Virus record (IMG/VR): IMGVR_UViG_3300030103_003552
Span: 543 to 35,076 of that record
DNA length: 34,534 nt
From: a virus
Reading direction: 5' to 3' (one strand)
The translations under genes and the position numbers were made by a program. Of the stretch, positions 23,807 to 30,872 are shown in pieces (the stretch's first letter is position 1; each line of letters opens with the position of its first letter). The notes under the pieces were generated by a model. That model was not told the origin of the DNA, ran no database searches, and was given only the letters and a program-made list of their open reading frames with translations.

Positions 23807-26217
23807 AATAGTTTTTTTTGTATTTGTCCTTCTGCCCTTGGCTTAATTCTAATCCAATTACCCGCAGCGTCACGTCCTAGCTCTGGCTCAAGGCCTTCTT
23901 TATATACCGCGTAGGAAATCATCCATTTTTTAAATTGATATTGTGATACTGATCGCTTTGAGAACTTAGCATAGTCTGGATATTGATTTGTAAAATCATA
24001 ATGTAAATCATTAAGATGAATCCTTTTGTTTGCTTCAAGCAAAGTGTTGGATGCATGTGTATCCAATAAACCACACCACTCGATAAAGTCTGAGTTAGTA
24101 TTTATAATTAATCTCTTCTTATCTGCATTAACCGAATCACTTTCTATTAAACCTTTTCTTAAGTACAACTGTATACATTTAATCATATAGTCATCAAACT
24201 TGCACCAGTCATCAGCCTCCCACTCTTCACCGAACAAAAACTTACCAAACTCTTGAGTGGGTGTAAAATTTTCCGTATAATAAGTAGCTAACTCAAGCTC
24301 CCATCTACGTCTAGCGAACGATGCGCCACTTCCTTTTATAGGATAGTTAGTAGTAATAATAACTTTAGGGGACTTGCTAAAAGGAATTTTTATAGCATCG
24401 CGATTCTTTTTTTCTAATGTTAAACCTTCAGTTACAACTGAAAACAACCTCTCAAAGTCAAAATATTTTTTTACATCATCAAAGGCTAGTATCTGTGTGT
24501 CAGCAGAAACTAATTGATAAGGAAAAGACTTTTCAAATGCAAACGCTTTTCCATCTATCATCACTAGCTTCTTCATGTGCTCTAATGACTGTAAGAAAAC
24601 ACCTTTACCAGTACCACCATTAGCTGTGTCTGATATTTGCTCATCATTAAGTATGGTAGCGGGGCAGTAAGAAATGTTTTTGTGGCCGTGCATCATGTAC
24701 CCTAGGGTAGATTCAAAGGTCAAGATTCTACCAGGGTCTTTGCTAGATATATTACTTATGAAAGTTTTAAAATCGCTTTCTTCTGTCGTACATTTATTGT
24801 ATTGTCTTTTTATCACATGGTCTTTCCAAACGTAACCATCTAGTTCTAAGTAGTCAATAGACTTTACGTTATCTTTTGTAATTTGCACGGCACAGTTCTC
24901 ATAATATAAGTAAGCCGTGTCCATAGTGTCTTGTATAAAAAATATTTCAATGGTCCCTAATAAAGACAAAAAGTCCTCTTTAAATAGTCTTGTTTGATCA
25001 GCAAAATAATTATATATAGCCATGTCCTCCATGTCGTGTAGATGATCAAGTATAAAATCCTTTATTTCTTTCTCAGAGGTATGATCAATTAAGTTGTCAG
25101 TAACTTTAACAAAAACATAATGCTTCTGCCCTTCAGGAGAAAACTTATAAAAGCCATTAGATTCAAGAAACTTTTTAAATATTAAGGGTATAATTTTTAC
25201 TACACCCTTGCTGCTCATTGTCCAAAACTTAACTGAGTTGTCTTCCTCAGCTTTATTAATAACGGAGTCAATCACATCATCCGCCAAGTTTGACTCCTGG
25301 AGAACTTGACGAATGGCTTTTTTTGACTCTCCTCTTCTGAGCCGTTGCTGTATTTCGTTTATCTTATCCTCATCCTCGTAAAACTTTGTGTTAAAGTTTT
25401 TTGTATTAGAGTACGCTGACTTGATTGTGTTGTTGATCTCAGTAGCATTGAAGTCTCTGCTTTTGTATTGACTTATAACTAGGTTAGCGGTGGTTTGAGA
25501 AATGCCAAAATCATTAAATGCCATGGCTAAGATAAAAGCATTTTGATTTCTTTGTCCTTGTGACATAGGGTATTTCTTCTGCCACCACTTAACCAAGATT
25601 TCTACTATTTTATTCTCATCAGTTATAGGTATAGTCTTAACCCCGTTATTGGCTGTAAGTTCTTTGTACTCTAAATCCTCAGCCGTATCCCAAACTTTAG
25701 CCTCTGGATTAATCTCAATCAAAGGATCATAGGATTCATAGCAAACTCTACTTATATTTTTAGAGGTCTTGTCAAAGTATTTAGACTTAAAATGTTTTTC
25801 TAATGCCATGAAATATCCTACATGGTTATCAGGGTTGGCAGGTATCTTTACAAGTACCTTCAGACCTTTGCCTGATGGTGAGATAAAAACTGAGTAGACG
25901 TATTTGTTTTTAGCAAACTTTCTCTTTTGATCAAGCAAATCTTTTTGAAGCTTATAGCCATCAAAATCTAAACATATTATACCACTGTGCTCTACTAATG
26001 AGACGTCAGACCTTTTATTAAATTGACCAGAGAAACATATGCTAGGTAATTGTTTTTTCAGATTGTTTCGTTTCTCTTTATCATCTTCTTTTCTTATGGA
26101 TAATACTAAATCTTTACTTGCTCCTTTTTTTATTCTATCCAAAATAACATTAACATCCCTGAAGAAAGGTGCCTTAGTTTCATTGATATTTTTAAATATT
26201 GTGACCGTATTTGACAT
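23803..26217 (-). CDS. BT4734-like primase fused to D5/DUF5906-type helicase
   Basis: An 804-residue bifunctional replication protein. Residues 1-200 match the BT4734-like/VirE N-terminal domain, an archaeo-eukaryotic-type primase fold: CLDFDG (D84, D86) and SPSGKGLKVLVKI (113-125). A linker region (about 205-270; FILAMAFNDFGISQTTANLV) resembles a primase C-terminal domain. The C-terminal half is a superfamily 3-like ATPase with Walker A GGTGKG (near 531), Walker B LAFDDV (near 577) and the sensor KVIITTNY. The enzyme should unwind DNA and make primers at the phage fork. It is first in its operon, behind a terminator and a leader containing 11-bp repeats. Confidence 0.87.
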   Translation of the reverse strand: MSNTVTIFKNINETKAPFFRDVNVILDRIKKGASKDLVLSIRKEDDKEKRNNLKKQLPSICFSGQFNKRSDVSLVEHSGIICLDFDGYKLQKDLLDQKRKFAKNKYVYSVFISPSGKGLKVLVKIPANPDNHVGYFMALEKHFKSKYFDKTSKNISRVCYESYDPLIEINPEAKVWDTAEDLEYKELTANNGVKTIPITDENKIVEILVKWWQKKYPMSQGQRNQNAFILAMAFNDFGISQTTANLVISQYKSRDFNATEINNTIKSAYSNTKNFNTKFYEDEDKINEIQQRLRRGESKKAIRQVLQESNLADDVIDSVINKAEEDNSVKFWTMSSKGVVKIIPLIFKKFLESNGFYKFSPEGQKHYVFVKVTDNLIDHTSEKEIKDFILDHLHDMEDMAIYNYFADQTRLFKEDFLSLLGTIEIFFIQDTMDTAYLYYENCAVQITKDNVKSIDYLELDGYVWKDHVIKRQYNKCTTEESDFKTFISNISSKDPGRILTFESTLGYMMHGHKNISYCPATILNDEQISDTANGGTGKGVFLQSLEHMKKLVMIDGKAFAFEKSFPYQLVSADTQILAFDDVKKYFDFERLFSVVTEGLTLEKKNRDAIKIPFSKSPKVIITTNYPIKGSGASFARRRWELELATYYTENFTPTQEFGKFLFGEEWEADDWCKFDDYMIKCIQLYLRKGLIESDSVNADKKRLIINTNSDFIEWCGLLDTHASNTLLEANKRIHLNDLHYDFTNQYPDYAKFSKRSVSQYQFKKWMISYAVYKEGLEPELGRDAAGNWIRIKPRAEGQIQKKLL

Positions 26218-26221
26218 TAAA

Positions 26222-26294
26222 ATGTTGGTTTTATGTTGGTTTTAGTATTGCATAGCCTTTTATTTATAGGCATAGTGTTGAAAATGTTGGTTTT
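26222..26294 (-). repeat. 11-bp repeats in the leader of the primase-helicase gene
   Basis: The unit AAAACCAACAT (minus strand) occurs at 26222-26232 and 26233-26243 in direct tandem, and again at 26284-26294. The copy nearest the gene ends 4 bases before the ATG. The intervening 40 bases hold a short imperfect palindrome around TATAAATAAAA (GCCT/AGGC). The repeats may bind a repressor or act in the RNA leader. No good -33/-7 promoter was found in 26218-26380; the closest -7 is TAAGTTTT. Confidence 0.7.
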
Positions 26295-26380
26295 CACTGT
26301 CATTCTGTATTCAAAAAACTTAAATATAATTATAAATATATATATGTAAGACATAATAAATTATTTTTAACATTTAACAC

Positions 26381-26408
26381 AAAAAAAAAGGGGGAAACAA
26401 CTCCCCCT
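26381..26408 (-). terminator. intrinsic terminator of the recombination operon
   Basis: On the minus strand a 7-bp GC-rich stem (26408-26402 with 26395-26389) with a 6-base loop is followed by nine T (26389-26381). It lies 18 bases after the stop of the SSB-like gene and separates the recombination operon from the primase-helicase operon. Confidence 0.88.
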
Positions 26409-26425
26409 AGTTTAGTTAGGGTTAA

Positions 26426-26716
26426 TTAAAAAGGCAAATCCTCATCAGGATCTTCTACTTCAGGAGCAGCTTGGCTAGGAGCTGCTGGCTCAGACGTAAA
26501 CTCTTTATCAAGCATAAGCTTACCTAATTTATGGGCTACTTTGTTTTCTGCATCCCATATATCTATAGTTATGCCACCGTCTTCCCACATCGCTGCTTTG
26601 ACTTTAATCTGGTGTCCGTACTTTTCAGTCTTCTCTACCTTTCCAGGGATTGTTTTGACTGCCTTGCCAAGGTTATCCAACTGTAGGTTGCCATAGTATT
26701 TATTTTTGATTGCCAT
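26426..26716 (-). CDS. probable ssDNA-binding protein with SSB-like acidic tail
   Basis: A 96-residue protein. Residues 1-72 are a small beta-rich domain (YYGNLQLDNLGKAVKTIPGK, HQIKVKAAMWEDGGITIDIW) and residues 73-96 a Pro/Ala/Glu linker ending in DPDEDLPF. This acidic end with a final Pro-Phe is the hallmark of bacterial SSB tails, which recruit replication and repair partners. The N-terminal part is shorter than a classical OB-fold SSB and I cannot confirm the fold. Position beside the exonuclease and annealing protein supports the role. Confidence 0.65.
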   Translation of the reverse strand: MAIKNKYYGNLQLDNLGKAVKTIPGKVEKTEKYGHQIKVKAAMWEDGGITIDIWDAENKVAHKLGKLMLDKEFTSEPAAPSQAAPEVEDPDEDLPF

Positions 26717-26728
26717 AGTATAAATTTA

Positions 26729-27538
26729 TTAAGTTAAAATTGTGTTATAAATAAAAGATTCAATGTTACGAGTTCCCTCTTTATGCTGTAAGTATCTTGA
26801 TACAGCCTCCTGAGTTTTTTGTTTACCCCTAAGTAATACCTCGTCCGTAGATGGGTGTATACCTATCTCATAATACTTAGTTCCATCCTTTCGTGTTTTT
26901 TTAATGTTTCCAATAGCAATAAACACAAGAGGTAATTTAAATATAGACTGATATATAAAAGCTTGGGTGTCGTATGAAGAGTCAAACTTTACTGCTTGAG
27001 GAAACCTCTTAACGTTATCCATTGTCTTATAGTCCAATATTATGCCATTAGATACCAAATCTGCCTTCCCCTTCATATCAACATTGAAAATTTTCTCAAT
27101 TCCTGGGAGCTCAGTCTTAGCTTTTTTATCAGAAATGTATTCATATACTGTTTTATCGCCTATAGTGTTGTCGTTAGTCTTAGGATTGTTTTTATCCAAG
27201 AACCACTCTGCTTGTTCTTCTACTTGCTCAACCTCTCTGCTCGTAATGGCAATATCATATTCAGGGTCCAGGCCGTTGTCAACCAAGAACTCCTTGTAAG
27301 CTTTGCCTCTAGTAGCTTGATCCCAAACAAGGTAGGTGTCTTTCTTTTTAGGTTCAAGACATAGAGTGTGAAAGTATGACCCTCTGATCATCTTGTCAGT
27401 TACCTTTGTCTTGCATCCATACTGCTCTTCATCGTGTAAAAGTTTATACACATCGCTATTGGATAGCCACTTTTTTCCATAGTCTCCGTAATACTTCTTG
27501 TCGTCACGAAGGTTTTTAATTATTTCTTTATTGCTCAT
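26729..27538 (-). CDS. PD-(D/E)XK exonuclease, RecE/PDDEXK_1-like
   Basis: A 269-residue nuclease. Motifs in order are IRGSYFHTLCLEP (G53, H57), typical of the RecB/RecE-like group, GKADLVSNGIILDYKT (D160, then D169-Y-K171, the catalytic D...D-x-K) and YDTQAFIYQ (Q192, Y196). The length matches phage exonucleases that chew 5' ends to make 3' single strands for annealing. The gene for a DUF1071/Sak3 annealing protein is in the same operon, so the two probably form a two-component recombinase. It overlaps the alpha-CTD-like gene by 11 bases. Confidence 0.85.
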   Translation of the reverse strand: MSNKEIIKNLRDDKKYYGDYGKKWLSNSDVYKLLHDEEQYGCKTKVTDKMIRGSYFHTLCLEPKKKDTYLVWDQATRGKAYKEFLVDNGLDPEYDIAITSREVEQVEEQAEWFLDKNNPKTNDNTIGDKTVYEYISDKKAKTELPGIEKIFNVDMKGKADLVSNGIILDYKTMDNVKRFPQAVKFDSSYDTQAFIYQSIFKLPLVFIAIGNIKKTRKDGTKYYEIGIHPSTDEVLLRGKQKTQEAVSRYLQHKEGTRNIESFIYNTILT

Positions 27539-28070
27539 CTGTTTTTATTTTTAATGATTGTAATGCCTTGTAGGACACGTCGTTGGATATTTTTTCTTGC
27601 AAATCGTTTACACTATCTTTATAATACTTTTCATATTCAATCTTAGCCAATTCATTTGAATTTTTTAAAATCTGATTTGCTTTTTTAAGTTTAATGTTCT
27701 CGGAACGATAGGCTTCCATTTTTTCTAACTTTGCCTCAAGAGTCTTAATTTTTTCCTCACAAGATTGTTTTTTCTTAAGGAATGGCTTATTACCTTTTAA
27801 CTTAAACTTGTCATGGTTGTCTTCAAAAAAAGCTTTCAACTGTTTTAAACAACCAGAACCAAAATTAGGTGTTCTCATTAAATCAATTATAGGCGTGTCA
27901 ATTACATCTCCAATCGTGTCAAACCGATGAAGTCGGTTCAATAAATAGGTTGAAAGATATCCATGAATCCATAAGGCATGCAATGTAGTGTCTTCGGTTA
28001 TATATTTTATCTCCACATAATCTGGATCAAAATACCGATCCCTAAGTGTTTGCTGACAACTCCTAGGCAT
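27528..28070 (-). CDS. RNA polymerase alpha-CTD-like domain with coiled coil
   Basis: A 180-residue protein. Residues 39-85 (LSTYLLNRL, IGDVIDTP, LMRTPNFGSGCLKQLK) line up with the C-terminal domain of bacterial RNA polymerase alpha: L-S/T...N-x-L, T/Y-I-G-D-L/V, L-L/M-x-T-P-N-L/F-G-x-x-x-L. Counterparts of Asn268, Asn294 and Gly296 are present, but the DNA-contacting Arg265 is Tyr42 and Lys298 is Gly73. Residues 95-165 are a charged coiled coil (CEEKIKTLEAKLEKMEAY). It has no polymerase-assembly domain. It may work as a helix-hairpin-helix DNA binder or as a decoy or adaptor for host transcription. It overlaps both neighbours by 8-11 bases. Confidence 0.7.
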   Translation of the reverse strand: MPRSCQQTLRDRYFDPDYVEIKYITEDTTLHALWIHGYLSTYLLNRLHRFDTIGDVIDTPIIDLMRTPNFGSGCLKQLKAFFEDNHDKFKLKGNKPFLKKKQSCEEKIKTLEAKLEKMEAYRSENIKLKKANQILKNSNELAKIEYEKYYKDSVNDLQEKISNDVSYKALQSLKIKTDEQ

Positions 28071-28716
28071 CGACTTGTCCTTTAAATTCAGCTAAAGCTA
28101 CTGCATCATAATGATTAGAACTTTTAAGCCACCTCTCTGCATCCTCCCACTTTCTGCCTTGAGCCAAAGTATCTTTTACTTTTATAATATCTTTAGCAAA
28201 GTCTCCGGTAGGTTTAGGTTTAGCTTTTTTCTTAGACACAGCTGGAGCTTTTAGCTTCAAACCATCATCTAGGTCATCACCTATGTCTTTAAGATCCTCT
28301 CCAACCCATAAAGAAAGTCCTAGCCCATGCATTCCAATTGCTTTAGCTGTACTTCTTTGGATGGATGTGTTTACCGCAAAGGACGTAATATTGCCAACAG
28401 GTATTGATTGATTAAGATTGTTTTTTATGGGTAAATAATCAACATGTTCTAAACCAAGAGCATTCTTTTCTTCGGTGTTGTCATAACCTTCAAGACAGAA
28501 TCCTACCTTTACATATCCAGTTTTACCATCAGTAAAATAATTTAATTCTGTTGTCTTTGATTCATAAACTTTTCTGTTGGCATTAGGATATTTATCTTTA
28601 ACTATAGCCCAAGCATATGCCCAAGACAAATAATCAAAACGTCCTTTTTTTTCTAATTTTTTGGTGACATCTATCTCAGACAACACCTTGTACGCTGTTT
28701 TTTTTTGTGTACTCAT
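28063..28716 (-). CDS. single-strand annealing protein, DUF1071/Sak3 family
   Basis: A 217-residue protein. FDYLSWAYAWAIVKDKYPNA (28-47) is the signature start of DUF1071, and NTSIQRSTAKAIGMHGLGLS through LWVGEDL (116-142) is its conserved second block. Members are the Sak3-type annealing proteins that coat single strands and pair homologous DNA in phage recombination. Residues 150-175 are a Lys/Pro/Ala-rich linker and the end is helical. The start overlaps the previous stop by ATGA, and an AAACCAAC element lies 4 bases upstream of the ATG. Confidence 0.85.
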   Translation of the reverse strand: MSTQKKTAYKVLSEIDVTKKLEKKGRFDYLSWAYAWAIVKDKYPNANRKVYESKTTELNYFTDGKTGYVKVGFCLEGYDNTEEKNALGLEHVDYLPIKNNLNQSIPVGNITSFAVNTSIQRSTAKAIGMHGLGLSLWVGEDLKDIGDDLDDGLKLKAPAVSKKKAKPKPTGDFAKDIIKVKDTLAQGRKWEDAERWLKSSNHYDAVALAEFKGQVDA

Positions 28717-29096
28717 AATAGTTGGTTTAATTTATTAGTAATCTCTCTGCGCTTACGCATCAAGTTCTCTCTCTGATCTCTCTTCTTGTCGATCTTCTTA
28801 TTCTGAGCCAATAACTGAGGGATTCGATTCTTTATGTTTTCTAGTCGCTCCTCATAGCCTTGAATAACTCTTCTGTAAACTCCTATCCTCCAACCTCTGT
28901 CAAAAAGTTTATACTCTTCTGATGTCAGTTCCTCAGGATAGTGTTTACCCCTAGGGTTAAATATTTTTATAACCCCACTTGTTCTGTACTTCTGTATCTT
29001 AACCCCTAATAACATTCTTGTCTCATAGTGTTTGTCGCTAAGATTAGTTGCCCCAGGATCATTCACAGCTTCTTCAAATATATCTTCAAGCTTCAA
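28713..29096 (-). CDS. hypothetical basic protein with C-terminal coiled coil
   Basis: A 127-residue protein, acidic at first (LEDIFEEAVNDPGATNL), then a beta-type middle (GVIKIFNPRGKHYPEEL) and a long basic helix from about residue 80 (YEERLENIKNRIPQLLAQNK onward, ending LNQLL). Similar short proteins accompany recombinase genes, but I do not recognise a family. Its last codons coincide with the AAACCAAC element used by the next gene. Confidence 0.6.
   Translation of the reverse strand: MKLEDIFEEAVNDPGATNLSDKHYETRMLLGVKIQKYRTSGVIKIFNPRGKHYPEELTSEEYKLFDRGWRIGVYRRVIQGYEERLENIKNRIPQLLAQNKKIDKKRDQRENLMRKRREITNKLNQLL
28721..28728 (-). promoter_or_regulatory. AAACCAAC element before the Sak3 gene start
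   Basis: The octamer is followed by TATT and the ATG at 28716. As at 31015, it lies in the last codons of the preceding gene and encodes part of an LNQ C-terminus. Confidence 0.5.
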
Positions 29097-29385
29097 CGTT
29101 TGAAAGTTTGTTAAGTATAATGCTAAGGTCTGAATCCCTTTCCATCATCTTTTCTAAAGATGATATTCCTTGATAGATTGTTGCATCAGTACATTTAAAA
29201 TTGTTCTTCCCCATATAGGATACAACGTCTGATTGAGTTATACCTCTATCAACGCATAACTTATACAAAAACTTACGTGGGTTTGCATACTCAATCTTTC
29301 GAGTGTTTTCAAAAAGTTGCTCCCTTGTTAGCCCCGTGTGGTTAAGGATGTTATCTACAAATTGGTCAAATATATATTCTTTCAT
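29086..29385 (-). CDS. DnaA domain IV-like DNA-binding protein
   Basis: A 99-residue protein that aligns over most of its length with the C-terminal DNA-binding domain of DnaA: an N-terminal helix (FDQFVDNILNHTGLTREQLF), NPRKFLYKLCVDRGITQSDV in the place of the basic loop and helix, then CTDATIYQGISSLEKMMERD in the place of the DnaA signature DHTTVLHACRKIEQL. The AAA+ ATPase part of DnaA is absent. It may recognise a phage origin or an operator, or bind host DnaA boxes. It overlaps the next gene by 11 bases. Confidence 0.72.
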   Translation of the reverse strand: MKEYIFDQFVDNILNHTGLTREQLFENTRKIEYANPRKFLYKLCVDRGITQSDVVSYMGKNNFKCTDATIYQGISSLEKMMERDSDLSIILNKLSNVEA

Positions 29386-29387
29386 AT

Positions 29388-29573
29388 TTATTTAAGTGTC
29401 ATGTCAAGGGCATAAGCAAACTCCTTTCGGAATTCTTCTAACTCTTGATCGTTAAGGTTTTTAAATATTGTGGCTCTTAAGTGATCCACCACTTTTCGTG
29501 CTTCTACATATCCCCTGGATTGATATTCATCGTCCAGGAATTTATTAAATGCGGAGTTGTTGGTTAGTTGCAT
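29388..29573 (-). CDS. hypothetical small protein, first gene of the recombination operon
   Basis: A 61-residue, charged, helical protein (FNKFLDDEYQSRGYVEARKV, LNDQELEEFRKEFAYAL). The leader is A/T-rich with TTAAATCAA just before the ATG. I do not recognise the family. Being first in the operon and 2 nt from the DnaA-like gene, it may be regulatory, but nothing in the sequence proves it. Confidence 0.55.
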   Translation of the reverse strand: MQLTNNSAFNKFLDDEYQSRGYVEARKVVDHLRATIFKNLNDQELEEFRKEFAYALDMTLK

Positions 29574-29599
29574 TTGATTTAATTTAATTATATTTTTAC

Positions 29600-29629
29600 T
29601 AAAGTAATAATAAATTTTTATATATACAA
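29600..29629 (-). promoter_or_regulatory. possible promoter of the recombination operon
   Basis: Read on the minus strand: TTG (29629-29627), a 19-nt spacer and TTACTTTA (29607-29600), which differs from TAnnTTTG at two positions. The ATG follows 26 bases later at 29573. Spacing is ideal and the -7 element is imperfect. Confidence 0.4.
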
Positions 29630-29651
29630 GAAAAGTTTTTACCTTTACTGT

Positions 29652-29888
29652 ATGCCAGATGCTTTTTTAAAAAATAATCTATCGCTCGTAATATCCTTTT
29701 TAGTGGCAGTCTTTACTGCCGGAGGAATATACTCTGAATTTATGAGCATCAAGAATGAACTAACCACAGTACACGAAAGACTAGACAAAAAGATACTTGT
29801 TATCAATGCTTTAGAAAATCGCATCCTAGATATTGAAAAGCAAATCGAATACGAGCGTGGTTTTATTGATGCCAAAAAAAAAGAGTAG
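29652..29888 (+). CDS. small membrane protein with coiled coil, possible lysis-type
   Basis: A 78-residue protein with one N-terminal membrane helix (about residues 10-27, LSLVISFLVAVFTAGGIYS) and a charged coiled coil (VHERLDKKILVINALENRIL onward). It is the only plus-strand gene in the early half. Such a layout occurs in holins, spanin-like proteins and small inhibitors of host membrane processes. There is no signature that decides. The gene has no clear promoter (TACCTTTA at 29640-29647 is too close to the ATG), and its stop codon lies in the hairpin of the opposing gene's terminator. Confidence 0.55.
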   Translation: MPDAFLKNNLSLVISFLVAVFTAGGIYSEFMSIKNELTTVHERLDKKILVINALENRILDIEKQIEYERGFIDAKKKE

Positions 29889-29900
29889 CATCTCTGCTAC
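29874..29900 (-). terminator. intrinsic terminator for the minus-strand gene at 29914-30333
   Basis: The stem GTAGCA/TGCTAC (29900-29895 with 29890-29885) closes a 4-base loop, followed on the minus strand by CTC and nine T (29882-29874). It sits over the last codons of the plus-strand membrane gene. Confidence 0.75.
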
Positions 29901-29913
29901 CCTTGTTGGTTAC

Positions 29914-30333
29914 CTAGCGGTGTTTCCATTGATCTGAATGGATGCAAGTGTAATAAAAGTATTCTTCTATTACATCACTAATCCTCGCCTTTCTATCATA
30001 ACAATGTTCATAAGATTCATTGTAGACATAAGGTGTGGATATTCCCTCGGGAGAACAAAAAGGGGCGTTGTAATTTAAACACCACCCATCAGCAAAGCCT
30101 ATGCTTTCGGATCTGATTATTGTCGCTAACCCTGTTTTAATAACATCATTTCGATTTCTCACTTTTGGAATGTTATCAATGAAGAATGCAATTTCATCAT
30201 TCATCGGATATTGGCTTGGTCTAGTTTTTATAAACTTCTCTGCACCTTTTTTAAATGTGCAGTTCAACCAATCGTTGCTTTGTATGATTTTATCCAAATC
30301 ATTATAATCAACATACTTTTCTTTATGTTTCAT
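29914..30333 (-). CDS. hypothetical early protein
   Basis: A 139-residue soluble protein with many aromatic and Cys residues (GFADGWCLNYNAPFCSPEGI, YEHCYDRKARISDVIEEYFY). It has no recognised domain. A terminator follows it, a tandem-repeat region precedes it, and an AAACCAAC element lies 4 bases before the ATG, so it is probably a single-gene transcription unit. Confidence 0.6.
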   Translation of the reverse strand: MKHKEKYVDYNDLDKIIQSNDWLNCTFKKGAEKFIKTRPSQYPMNDEIAFFIDNIPKVRNRNDVIKTGLATIIRSESIGFADGWCLNYNAPFCSPEGISTPYVYNESYEHCYDRKARISDVIEEYFYYTCIHSDQWKHR

Positions 30334-30337
30334 TTTA

Positions 30338-30345
30338 GTTGGTTT
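30338..30345 (-). promoter_or_regulatory. AAACCAAC element before the start at 30333
   Basis: The octamer on the minus strand is followed by TAAA and the ATG. Here it is in non-coding DNA. Confidence 0.5.
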
Positions 30346-30433
30346 TAAAATTAATAATTCAAAATTTCAAAGAACTTTGTCTTTCCATTCAAGCTATAAA
30401 ATAAAATGTGACATGACCAAATATTTTTACAAT

Positions 30434-30466
30434 TTTAACAAAACTTTAACAAAACTTTAACAAAAC
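30434..30466. repeat. three tandem 11-bp repeats
   Basis: TTTAACAAAAC is repeated three times without gaps (30434-30444, 30445-30455, 30456-30466). A partial unit (ACTTGTTTT) follows. It lies in the 213-base non-coding stretch 30334-30546, upstream of the gene at 29914-30333 and downstream of a terminator, where operators would be expected. One unit equals about one helical turn. Confidence 0.85.
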
Positions 30467-30490
30467 TTGTTTTATCTGTAACAATTTGTC

Positions 30491-30519
30491 AAAAAAAAAG
30501 AGAGACATTTCTGCCTCTC
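30491..30519 (-). terminator. intrinsic terminator of the small-ORF operon
   Basis: On the minus strand an 8-bp stem (30519-30512 with 30507-30500, one GU pair) with a GAAA tetraloop is followed by nine T (30499-30491). It is 28 bases after the stop at 30547. Confidence 0.87.
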
Positions 30520-30546
30520 CTTCTTCAAACAAACTATGAAACAAAA

Positions 30547-30717
30547 CTAATTTTTAGACCAATGAAGGTCTTTTATTTTCTTTTGTGCCTTGGCTAAATC
30601 CTTCTTAGCTTGAGATAACTCCCTTCTCAATGCATTGTTTGAATGCCACAGGAAGTCTGGATCCATCCTATCTACTATTTCTTTGGTATCTTCTAAGTTC
30701 ATCTCTAATTTGCTCAT
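30547..30717 (-). CDS. small helical protein, unknown
   Basis: 56 residues from the ATG at 30717 (MSKLEMNLEDTKEIVDRM). The C-terminal half is a Lys/Ala-rich coiled coil (LRRELSQAKKDLAKAQKKIK). A longer frame opens at 30789, but that part lies within the preceding gene and reads as its shadow. The start overlaps the preceding gene by 50 bases. No family recognised. Confidence 0.5.
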   Translation of the reverse strand: MSKLEMNLEDTKEIVDRMDPDFLWHSNNALRRELSQAKKDLAKAQKKIKDLHWSKN

Positions 30718-30847
30718 TCTGTTTATAAAGATAAACAATTTGTCGAGGTTTTGAAAGCGTAATCTTATACCTAGATTTAGCTGAAACATATTTGTTTCTT
30801 GCTACCATCTGCTCTATCTGTTCTCTGATCTTTCTTTCATTGCTCAT
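30668..30847 (-). CDS. small basic protein, unknown
   Basis: 59 residues from the ATG at 30847 (MSNERKIREQIEQMVARNKY). It is strongly basic, with a predicted helix at the end (NEQIRDELRRYQRNSR). The frame is open up to 30934, but the extra Arg/Lys-rich part is the other-frame reading of the preceding 45-aa gene. Function unknown; nucleic-acid binding is possible from charge alone. Confidence 0.45.
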   Translation of the reverse strand: MSNERKIREQIEQMVARNKYVSAKSRYKITLSKPRQIVYLYKQNEQIRDELRRYQRNSR

Positions 30848-30872
30848 CAGATTAGACCAAAGCGTTTTTTCT

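Noticed and set aside
24825-24858. Consensus-like promoter (TTG, spacer 20, TACGTTTG) on the minus strand
   Set aside because: It lies in the middle of the primase-helicase coding sequence with no gene start behind it; likely chance.
26996-27364. Plus-strand ORF of 122 residues with hydrophobic stretches
   Set aside because: It is antisense to the exonuclease gene, whose catalytic motifs are intact; no leader or promoter.
29640-29647. TACCTTTA as promoter for the plus-strand membrane gene
   Set aside because: It ends 4 bases before the ATG, has no TTG upstream and differs from consensus.
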